From NCBI GenBank assembly GCA_964472565.1, contig CAYYNB010000175.1, positions 1 through 12,179 of the forward strand: a DNA stretch of 12,179 bases. The letters are read 5' to 3'. The notes under the pieces were generated by a model. That model saw only the letters and a list, made by a program, of their open reading frames with translations, was not told the DNA's origin and made no database searches. The stretch is from DATAMF01 sp964472565. Its GTDB lineage: Bacteria > Chloroflexota > Anaerolineae > Aggregatilineales > Aggregatilineaceae. Made by a program: the position numbers and the translations under genes. Below are positions 5,983-11,643 of this stretch, piece by piece (positions within the stretch are counted from its first letter, which is position 1; each line of letters starts with the position of its first letter).

Positions 5983-6554
5983 AACTCACTTTAGCGTTGG
6001 CACGGGCGGGGTTGATCCAGTTTGGGCAGTTCGTGCAGGACGACGGGGCGATCTGGCCGGTGGCGCTGTATTTACGGTGGCTGCCGTCGTACCCGGCGCT
6101 GCTGGGCGAGGTGGCGGCGGCGCTCGAACCGCTGCTCGGAGATGCGGATCGGATGCTGACGACGGTGGACGCGCTGCCGATTGGGGTGGCGGTCAGCTTG
6201 CGCTCGGAGCGGCCTTTGGTGTATCCCTATGGGGACGTGCGCGATTATACGGCGGCGTATGCCATCGAAGGAGCGTATGATGTCGGGCACCCGACGCTGC
6301 TGCTGTCGGATGTACTGATCGATGCTCCACAGGCGAACGCGATCACGGCACTGGCGAAAAAAGTCGGGCTGGATGTGATCCGCGTGGTGGCGGTGATCGA
6401 TCTGGGATTCGGCGCGCGGGAAGCGCTCGAAGCGGCGGGATATGCGGTGCAGACGGCGCTGACGCTGGATGAGATGCTGCCGGTGCTGGAGGCAGAGGGT
6501 TATCTGCCGCCAAAAATGCGTGAGGCAGTCGAACGGTGGCGGATGAGACAATAG
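5979..6554 (+). CDS. Orotate phosphoribosyltransferase-like protein, active site degenerate
   Basis: 191 residues with the overall pattern of a type I phosphoribosyltransferase of the PyrE kind. There is a helix with hydrophobic strand at 60-75 (MLTTVDALPIGVAV), a segment resembling the substrate loop (VYPYGDVRDYTAAYAIEGAY 81-100), then LLLSDVLIDAPQAN (107-120) where active enzymes have a DDVITTGGS-type PRPP loop. VVAVIDLGFGAREALEAAGY (136-155) matches the usual strand with D-R-x-x-G before the last helix. The two adjacent acidic residues and the Thr-Gly pair of the PRPP motif are missing, and so is the conserved RKE lysine region. It is probably not an active transferase; a binding or regulatory role is possible. 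Its ATG overlaps the cinA stop by four bases, so translation is coupled. Confidence 0.75.
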   Translation: MKLTLALARAGLIQFGQFVQDDGAIWPVALYLRWLPSYPALLGEVAAALEPLLGDADRMLTTVDALPIGVAVSLRSERPLVYPYGDVRDYTAAYAIEGAYDVGHPTLLLSDVLIDAPQANAITALAKKVGLDVIRVVAVIDLGFGAREALEAAGYAVQTALTLDEMLPVLEAEGYLPPKMREAVERWRMRQ

Positions 6555-6606
6555 GCGGACGCAGCACCTCTATGCGAACGGATACCTGTAGAAGAGGATG
6601 GGCAAG

Positions 6607-7539
6607 ATGAACGTGAAATTGAGCGATCAGTTTGTCGGGGCGATGCTGGGCTTGATGGTCGGGGATGCGCTGGGCCGCACGCGCAAGGATCATACACCGG
6701 AAAGCCTGTTGGAGCGCGAGAACTTTGATGGAGAGATGATCGGCGGGTTTTATACCGAAGATACCGAGATGGCGATAGGGGTCGCGGAAAGCCTGTTGGA
6801 ACGCGGCGAAATTGATCCGGATCATCTCGCGGTGAAGTTTGGGCAGAATCTCAACGCGATGCGGGGGCATAACCCCGGCGAACTAGAAGTCCTCTATCGT
6901 TTGCAGCAGGGCATGGATTGGCGCGATGCGAACCGGGTGGTCTTTGCCGAAGGATCGTATGGGGTAGGGGGATCGTGCCGGGCGACGCCGATTGGGTTGT
7001 TCTATCACAACGATCACGACACGCTGATCGAGGCGGCGGCAGCGTCGGCGCGGGTGACACACGCGCATCCGTTGGGGGAGGCGGGCGCGGTTACGGTGGC
7101 GCTGGCGGTGGCCCTGGCGGCGAATCGAGTCACGGCGCAGGGGATGTTTTACGAGATGCAGGATATGCTGGCGGCGACACCGTATGCCGGGATTTTGCCG
7201 TATTTTGTCCCGCTGGTGGATCTGCTCGAAAGCTGGCCGAATCCGGCGCAGGTGGTCGAGGCGATTGGCGACAACCGGCTGACCGTACAGGCGTGCATCC
7301 CGGCGGCGCTGTACAGTGTGCTGCGGCACCCGGACAGCTTCGAAAAAGCGGTGTTGTTTGCGGTGAGCCTGGGCGGGGATGCGGATACCATCGGTGCCAT
7401 CGCCGGGGCGATTGCGGGCGCGTATCACGGCCAGAAAGCGATTCCCGGCCAATGGGTGCAGGCGCTCGAAAATGAGGAGCGCGGGCGGGACTACATGATC
7501 ACGTTGGGGACGCGGCTGTATGAGGCGGTGAAGCAGTAG
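6607..7539 (+). CDS. ADP-ribosylglycohydrolase family protein
   Basis: 310 residues, close to the usual length of the ARH/DraG family, which removes ADP-ribose from modified proteins or other targets using a two-metal centre. Visible motifs: GAMLGLMVGDALG (11-23); TEDTEM (50-55), where most members have TDDT, so the first aspartate ligand is glutamate; GVGGSCRATPIG (119-130); THAHP (151-155); and GGDADTIGAIAGAIAGAYHG (256-275), which carries the second set of metal ligands intact. Activity is plausible but the D-to-E change should be tested. The ATG at 6607 has AGAGG nine bases upstream; an ATG at 6598 directly abuts that site and is less likely. It follows the PRTase-like gene after 52 bases and is probably in the cinA operon. 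There is no nitrogenase context, so a DraG role in nitrogen fixation is not indicated. Confidence 0.88.
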   Translation: MNVKLSDQFVGAMLGLMVGDALGRTRKDHTPESLLERENFDGEMIGGFYTEDTEMAIGVAESLLERGEIDPDHLAVKFGQNLNAMRGHNPGELEVLYRLQQGMDWRDANRVVFAEGSYGVGGSCRATPIGLFYHNDHDTLIEAAAASARVTHAHPLGEAGAVTVALAVALAANRVTAQGMFYEMQDMLAATPYAGILPYFVPLVDLLESWPNPAQVVEAIGDNRLTVQACIPAALYSVLRHPDSFEKAVLFAVSLGGDADTIGAIAGAIAGAYHGQKAIPGQWVQALENEERGRDYMITLGTRLYEAVKQ

Positions 7540-7556
7540 GAAGGGGTAATGAAAGG

Positions 7557-7590
7557 TCTGTAGGGGTAATTCATGAATTACCCCTACAGA
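7557..7590. repeat. Perfect 34-bp palindrome between convergent genes
   Basis: Every base from 7557 to 7590 pairs with its mirror partner. The outer arms are TCTGTAGGGG and CCCCTACAGA and the centre is AATTCATGAATT. It belongs to the same family as the palindromes at 193-548 and has the identical core to the copy at 524-545. It sits 17 bases after the stop of the ADP-ribosylglycohydrolase and 21 bases after the stop of the convergent MFS gene. It could therefore form a hairpin in both transcripts and act as a two-way 3' end. There is no T-run, so intrinsic termination is not proven. Confidence 0.85.
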
Positions 7591-7611
7591 ACAGGATTAC
7601 CCGCATGGGTA

Positions 7612-8847
7612 TCAATCGCCGAGCGCGGAGGGCTGGATGGGATTGGGATTCCGCTGATCGTAGGTGGTCAGGCGCAGGGAGGACAGGAATCCGAATATGC
7701 CGCTCAGGAGGGCGGTGAGGATCACCGCGACGAAAAACACACTAAAATCATCCCCATCGATGCTGGTGCTCAACAGTTGGGCACTGAGTCCCACGTACAG
7801 ATCGAAGCCGGTGTAGAGCAGGGCGCTCCCCGTGCCGCGCAGCAGCGGGGCAACCGCATCCTGGGTGATGGCGTCGGCCATCGAACGCATGGCACCCCAG
7901 CCCAGCGCGAGAATCGCAATGGATGTATAGGTGAAAAAGGTGCTGTTGGCCTGACTGAGCATGATTGCGCCGATGATGACGATCAGCAGACTCGGCGGGA
8001 TCAAAAACTGGCGGCCTACGCGATCCGAGAGGCGTCCGGCGGCGGGTTCGACCAGTGCATCGACCAGCGACCAGATGCTGAGGCCCAGACTCATCGAGAT
8101 AACGGACATAAACGCGGGGGCATCCTCGAACAGGTTTTTGCGTTCCGCGAAGAGGGGGTAAAAGGTGTACATGACGGTCATCAGTGTGCCGCTGCCTACC
8201 ATCAGGATCAGGGCGGCCCACAGGCCGCGCTCGTTGAGGGTGGCACTGATTTCGCGGCGGATATTCGGCGCGGCGCTGGCGGTGGGGCGGGTGTTGGGCA
8301 GCAGCCAGGTGAGGCCGAACATCAGCACATAGATCACCCCGCTGGCGATCCAGACCGACTGGAAATTGAATGCGTTTTTGAGCGCTTCACCGATCAAAGG
8401 ACTGATGACGACGGCTGACGAAAACGAGGCATTGCTGAGGCCCATCGCTTCGCCGCGCCGGGAAGGGGGCGCGAGATCGGCGATCAGCGCTTTGGCAGCC
8501 GTCGTATAGAGGCCGAGGCTCATACCGCCGAACAAGCGTCCCAGTAGAAACGAATAAACATCGTGTGTCAGGATCAAGATCGCGCTGGCGAACAGGCCGA
8601 GGATCGCGCCGCTGATCATGATCCGGCGGCGACCATACCGATCGGAGAGCGTGCCGCCGGGGAGCCGCAGCGCGACGGATGACCACGCGACAAACAAGGT
8701 CGCTGTGCCGATCCACTGCTCGGCTGCGCCGAGATCATCGGTGATGTAGAGCGGGATGATCGGCATGGGTACGGTAAAGGCCAGCGCAAACAGCAGTTGG
8801 GCCAGGAGCGCGAGATAAAGAGTGCTCGAAAAAGGTGGACGGTTCAT
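7612..8847 (-). CDS. MFS transporter, drug-efflux-like
   Basis: 411 residues and about twelve membrane segments. The cytoplasmic loop between helices 2 and 3 has the MFS motif A in full, GGTLSDRYGRRR (64-75), and the second half repeats it as GRLSDRVGR (271-279). PMPIIPLYI (28-36) in helix 1 and the general layout resemble the drug:H+ antiporter type (DHA1), but the substrate cannot be read. The C-terminal tail (393-411) is hydrophilic. The start at 8845-8847 (ATG) has only a weak GGA-type ribosome site. It is 53 bases downstream of the acetyltransferase gene on the same strand, so co-transcription with lepA and the acetyltransferase is possible. A long plus-strand open frame over this gene is a shadow. 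Confidence 0.87.
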   Translation of the reverse strand: MNRPPFSSTLYLALLAQLLFALAFTVPMPIIPLYITDDLGAAEQWIGTATLFVAWSSVALRLPGGTLSDRYGRRRIMISGAILGLFASAILILTHDVYSFLLGRLFGGMSLGLYTTAAKALIADLAPPSRRGEAMGLSNASFSSAVVISPLIGEALKNAFNFQSVWIASGVIYVLMFGLTWLLPNTRPTASAAPNIRREISATLNERGLWAALILMVGSGTLMTVMYTFYPLFAERKNLFEDAPAFMSVISMSLGLSIWSLVDALVEPAAGRLSDRVGRQFLIPPSLLIVIIGAIMLSQANSTFFTYTSIAILALGWGAMRSMADAITQDAVAPLLRGTGSALLYTGFDLYVGLSAQLLSTSIDGDDFSVFFVAVILTALLSGIFGFLSSLRLTTYDQRNPNPIQPSALGD

Positions 8848-8900
8848 TTGTATTCCAGATATGGGAAAAGGGGCACACCGCTGGGATGCGCCCCGGCGAA

Positions 8901-9479
8901 TCAGTGCGTTTGCGCGGGGGTGCGCGATTTCTCAAAGGCTTCCTGGGTAAGGGTCATGGTCTGGAATTGACCGTTGGCCCAGACATATTCGGTTTCAAAA
9001 CCGATGCTTTGGAACATGCGGATCGCGCGCTCGTTGTCGCAGCGGACATTGATCTGCATGATGTCGCAGGTTTTGGTCTGGAAGACCGCATCGGCATAGG
9101 CGGATACGGCTTCGCGGCCATAACCATGACCCCACAGCTTGCTTTCCCCGATGATCAGCGCGAAATCAACCGACATTGGGCGGTCATCGCAGGCGATGTA
9201 AAACTCGCCAATGGGCTGCTCGGCGGGACTGCGCAGACAGATCACAAAATGGGTGGCGCACGAACGGCAGTCGATATGGCGCTGGAACCAGTCTTCCATG
9301 TCCGATTCGTCGTATTCCATGCCATCGACGTTGCCGCCGGGTCCCATCACGGCGGGATCGTTCCACCAACGTTGAAGATGCGGCGCATCGGAGCGCTGTG
9401 AGGGCCGGATGATCAGCCGTTCGCTGACCACTTGCTGGGGCAGCGGCGGAAGAATGTGGGGGGTGTTGTTAGTCGTCAT
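8901..9479 (-). CDS. GNAT acetyltransferase, RimJ/RimL type
   Basis: 192 residues. GNAT enzymes move an acetyl group from acetyl-CoA to an amine; this one resembles the RimJ/RimL branch, whose members act on protein N-termini, antibiotics or small molecules. SERLIIRPSQRSDAPHLQRW (19-38) is the typical opening. The acetyl-CoA pyrophosphate loop is visible as WGHGYGREA (116-124). CDNERAIRMFQSIGF (147-161) is the usual strand-turn-helix near the C-terminus. The target is unknown. The ATG at 9477-9479 overlaps the lepA stop region by eleven bases. In-frame ATGs at 9494 and 9488 lie further inside lepA; the chosen start has GAGG nine bases upstream (9489-9492), formed by the codons for the acidic LepA tail. 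Translation should be coupled to lepA. Confidence 0.88.
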   Translation of the reverse strand: MTTNNTPHILPPLPQQVVSERLIIRPSQRSDAPHLQRWWNDPAVMGPGGNVDGMEYDESDMEDWFQRHIDCRSCATHFVICLRSPAEQPIGEFYIACDDRPMSVDFALIIGESKLWGHGYGREAVSAYADAVFQTKTCDIMQINVRCDNERAIRMFQSIGFETEYVWANGQFQTMTLTQEAFEKSRTPAQTH

Positions 9480-11286
9480 TATCCTCATCCTCATCCAGTC
9501 TCAGTACGGCCATGAAAGCTTCCTGGGGCACTTCAACATTGCCGATCATTTTCAGGCGTTTCTTGCCTTTTTTCTGCTTTTCGAGCAGTTTCTTTTTGCG
9601 CGTGATGTCGCCCCCGTAACATTTCGCCAGCACGTCTTTGCGCAAGGCTTTGACGTTGGCCCGGCTGATGATTTTTTTGCCAACCGCTGCCTGAATGGGA
9701 ACTTCGAAGAGCTGGCGCGGGATCGTTCGTTTGAGCTTGGACACGAGGCGTTGGCCTTTGTGGAAGGCTTCATCTTCGTGGACAATCATCGCCAGGGCAT
9801 CGACGGGCTGTTGGTTGACCAGCACATCCAGCTTGACGAGATTTTCGGTGCGGTAGTCATCAAACTGGTAATCCAGGCTGGCATAACCGCGCGTGGCTGA
9901 CTTCAGTTTATCATAAAAATCGACGATCAGTTCGGCCAGGGGAATTTTGTACTTTAACTGGACGCGCTTCTGGTCCAGAAACTCCATGCTGACATATTCG
10001 CCGCGTTTTTTGGTGACAAGCTCCATGATTGCGCCGATGAATTCCTCCGGCGTGAAGATTTCGATCTGCATCCAGGGTTCGCGGATTTCGGCAATGCCGC
10101 TGGGATCGGGCAGATCGGCGGGGCTGTTGATGGTGATCACCTCGCCGCCGCGCATGACGACCTGATATTCGACGCTGGGGGCGGTGGCGAGAATGTCGAG
10201 ATCGTATTCGCGTTCCAGGCGTTCCTGGATGATCTCCATGTGGAAGAGGCCCAGGAAACCGACGCGGAAACCGAAGTTGAGCGCCTGGGAAGTTTCCGGC
10301 TCGTAGACGAGCGAGGCGTCGTTGAGCTGTAATTTTTCCAGCGAGTCGCGCAGTTCGTGATAGTCGTCGTTGTCGGAGGGATAAATGCCGGCGAATACCA
10401 TCGGCTTGGCGTGTTTGTAGCCGGGCAGCGGTTCGGGGGCGGGGTTGCTCGCCAGCGTGACCGTATCACCGACGCGGCATTCACGCACGGTTTTGAGTCC
10501 GGTGGCGATATAACCGACTTCGCCGCTGGACAGGGTTTCGATAGGCTGCATGGTCGGGCTGAAAATGCCGATTTCGATAGGGATGGTCTGGATGCCAGTC
10601 GCCATCAGCAGGATAGTGTCCGTACGGTTGATCACGCCATCTTCCACGCGGACATAGGCGATCACGCCTTTATACGAGTCGTAGTGGCTGTCGAAAATGA
10701 GGGCACGAACCGGGGCGTCGGTGTGGCCTTTGGGCGGCGGGACATGCTGGACCACCGCTTCGAGAATCTGGGCGACGTTGATGCCGGTTTTGGCGCTGAC
10801 GGGGATCACGTCGGCGGCGTCGATGCCGATCAGGTCTTCGATTTCTTCCGCGATCACGTCGGGTTGGGCGGCGGGGAGGTCGATTTTGTTGACCACCGCG
10901 ATAATTTCCAGGTTTTGTTCGAGCGCCATGTAAAGATTGGCGAGCGTTTGCGCTTCGATGCCCTGGGTGCTGTCTACCACCAACACGGCCCCTTCGCACG
11001 CTTGCAGCGCGCGGCTGACTTCATAGGAAAAGTCCACATGACCGGGGGTGTCGATCAGATTCATTTCATAAAGTTCGCCATTTTTAGCGGTGTACTGCAT
11101 ACGAACAGCGGAGGCTTTGATCGTCACGCCGCGTTCGCGTTCGAGTTCCATACTGTCGAGGATTTGTTCCTGCATATCGCGCTCGCTGATCGTCCCGGTG
11201 ATCTGCAAGAGACGGTCCGCCAGCGTGCTTTTACCGTGATCGATATGCGCAATGATCGAAAAATTACGAATGTGCGATTTATCCAT
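9469..11286 (-). CDS. lepA: Elongation factor 4 (LepA), translational GTPase
   Basis: 605 residues, the normal full length. LepA (EF4) binds the ribosome in an EF-G-like way and has been linked to back-translocation and to ribosome assembly. All GTPase motifs are visible: G1 AHIDHGKS (13-20), G2 region ERGVTIK (51-57), G3 DTPGH (79-83), G4 NKID (133-136) and G5 SAKTG (164-168). Domain II and the EF-G-like domains III and V follow. The LepA-specific C-terminal domain is recognisable by KCYGGDITRKKKLLEKQKKG, which inserts toward the peptidyl-transferase centre in known members. The very end is acidic (DEDEDNDD). The ATG at 11284-11286 has no clear ribosome site, which is odd for a conserved gene. 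It heads a minus-strand unit with the acetyltransferase and MFS genes. Confidence 0.97.
   Translation of the reverse strand: MDKSHIRNFSIIAHIDHGKSTLADRLLQITGTISERDMQEQILDSMELERERGVTIKASAVRMQYTAKNGELYEMNLIDTPGHVDFSYEVSRALQACEGAVLVVDSTQGIEAQTLANLYMALEQNLEIIAVVNKIDLPAAQPDVIAEEIEDLIGIDAADVIPVSAKTGINVAQILEAVVQHVPPPKGHTDAPVRALIFDSHYDSYKGVIAYVRVEDGVINRTDTILLMATGIQTIPIEIGIFSPTMQPIETLSSGEVGYIATGLKTVRECRVGDTVTLASNPAPEPLPGYKHAKPMVFAGIYPSDNDDYHELRDSLEKLQLNDASLVYEPETSQALNFGFRVGFLGLFHMEIIQERLEREYDLDILATAPSVEYQVVMRGGEVITINSPADLPDPSGIAEIREPWMQIEIFTPEEFIGAIMELVTKKRGEYVSMEFLDQKRVQLKYKIPLAELIVDFYDKLKSATRGYASLDYQFDDYRTENLVKLDVLVNQQPVDALAMIVHEDEAFHKGQRLVSKLKRTIPRQLFEVPIQAAVGKKIISRANVKALRKDVLAKCYGGDITRKKKLLEKQKKGKKRLKMIGNVEVPQEAFMAVLRLDEDEDNDD
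9483..9492 (-). promoter_or_regulatory. Ribosome binding site made by the LepA acidic tail codons
   Basis: On the minus strand the GAG-GAT repeat that codes for Asp/Glu at the end of LepA provides two GAGG sites. The one at 9489-9492 is nine bases from the acetyltransferase ATG and the one at 9483-9486 is three bases from it. The spacing of the first decides the start at 9479. Confidence 0.6.
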
Positions 11287-11325
11287 GTTTTAACCAGTGA
11301 ATACAGTTCAAGGCCCGTTAACACC

Positions 11326-11354
11326 AGTATAACGCAATCGGAACGGGTTGAACA
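11326..11354 (-). promoter_or_regulatory. Candidate lepA promoter
   Basis: On the minus strand TATACT (11326-11331) matches the -10 consensus at five of six positions and lies 39 bases upstream of the lepA ATG. The best-spaced -35 candidate, TGTTCA (11349-11354, 17-base spacer), matches only three of six. The -10 is believable and the -35 is weak. Confidence 0.35.
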
Positions 11355-11360
11355 TGGGGG

Positions 11361-11389
11361 TTGCAGGGCACCCGGCGACTCACTATACT
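11361..11389 (+). promoter_or_regulatory. Candidate ftsY promoter
   Basis: TTGCAG (11361-11366), a 17-base spacer and TATACT (11384-11389) face ftsY. The -10 matches five of six and the -35 has the strong TTG. It would give a leader of about 250 bases running through the repeat block. Confidence 0.45.
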
Positions 11390-11413
11390 CTGCCGGTGCT
11401 AAAATCGGTAATG

Positions 11414-11446
11414 AGTTATCAGTTGTTAGTTCAGAGTTTTTAGTTG
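11414..11446 (+). repeat. AT-rich dispersed repeat, copy 2 (forward)
   Basis: AGTTATCAGTTGTTAG followed by TTTTTAGTTGGG resembles the copy at 44-75 in the same orientation, with small insertions. Together with the reverse copy at 11586-11620 it flanks about 140 bases, like inverted ends. Confidence 0.5.
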
Positions 11447-11460
11447 GGCGCGCCCCTACG
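11446..11460 (+). repeat. Truncated GCCCCTAC palindromic repeat
   Basis: GGGCGCGCCC (11446-11455) is a 10-bp palindrome followed by CTACG. The right arm and TAC signature match the family at 193-548, but the variable core is almost absent. It looks like a collapsed copy. Confidence 0.45.
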
Positions 11461-11504
11461 GTAGATCAGCGCGTTCGTTGGATCTTGAACCTCACCCCCT
11501 CAGT

Positions 11505-11533
11505 CCCCCTCTCTAGCTCGGCTGGAGAGGGGG
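11505..11533. repeat. GC-rich hairpin repeat
   Basis: CCCCCTCTC (11505-11513) pairs exactly with GAGAGGGGG (11525-11533). Inner pairs extend the stem to 13 with one wobble and a 3-nt loop. It is preceded by GAACCTCACCCC, a 12-mer shared with 218-229. There is no T-run on either side, so it is more likely a dispersed repeat than a terminator. It lies inside the predicted ftsY leader. Confidence 0.6.
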
Positions 11534-11570
11534 AAGTCAACGTCATTTGTGGGGTGGGAAAAACGTAGAT

Positions 11571-11584
11571 AAGCGCGCGCGCTT
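11571..11584. repeat. Alternating GC 14-bp palindrome
   Basis: AAGCGCGCGCGCTT is a perfect palindrome with five consecutive GC steps. Alternating purine-pyrimidine DNA of this kind can adopt Z-form under supercoiling. It lies 60 bases upstream of the ftsY start. Whether it has a role is unknown. Confidence 0.5.
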
Positions 11585-11585
11585 T

Positions 11586-11620
11586 AACTAATCACTAAAA
11601 GCTAACCACTAAAAACTAAT
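11586..11620 (-). repeat. AT-rich dispersed repeat, copy 3 (reverse)
   Basis: The last 17 bases (11604-11620) are the exact reverse complement of 55-71. The preceding bases (AACTAATCACTAAAAGC) are a partial second unit of the same motif. The repeat stops nine bases before the ftsY ribosome site and supplies the in-frame TAA at 11617 that bounds the ftsY start from the left. Confidence 0.6.
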
Positions 11621-11643
11621 CTGCACTGCGAGGGGAAAGAAAC

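Larger units (their letters stand above)
11287..11643. other. Divergent lepA-ftsY spacer with promoters and repeats
   Basis: No gene is visible in these 357 bases. Near lepA there is a minus-strand -10-like box, and at 11361-11389 a plus-strand promoter. To the right lies a repeat block: an AT-rich forward copy (11414-11446), a truncated GGGCGCGCCCCTACG palindrome (11446-11460), GAACCTCACCCC (11487-11498), a GC-rich hairpin (11505-11533), an alternating GC palindrome (11571-11584) and an AT-rich reverse copy (11586-11620). The ftsY transcript would carry the whole block as a leader of about 250 bases. Confidence 0.65.

Noticed and set aside
6607..7539. DraG (dinitrogenase reductase reactivation) assignment
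   Set aside because: The family fits but there is no nif or draT gene in the window, so the nitrogen-fixation role cannot be supported.
7573..8418. Long plus-strand open frame (281 codons)
   Set aside because: It lies antisense to the second MFS gene, whose hydrophobic pattern and motif A are clear. The plus-strand product is Gly/Gln/His-rich with no domain and no ribosome site; it is a codon-bias shadow.
8870..8894. Another GGGGC/GCCCC palindrome between the acetyltransferase and second MFS genes
   Set aside because: Only the five-base arms match. The core does not pair and TAC is missing, so chance in GC-rich DNA is enough to explain it.
10357..11568. Long plus-strand open frame (403 codons)
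   Set aside because: Antisense to lepA, which is certain. The product is a low-complexity Asp/Val/Gly/Phe mix of the type produced by reading the opposite strand of a GC-rich gene.
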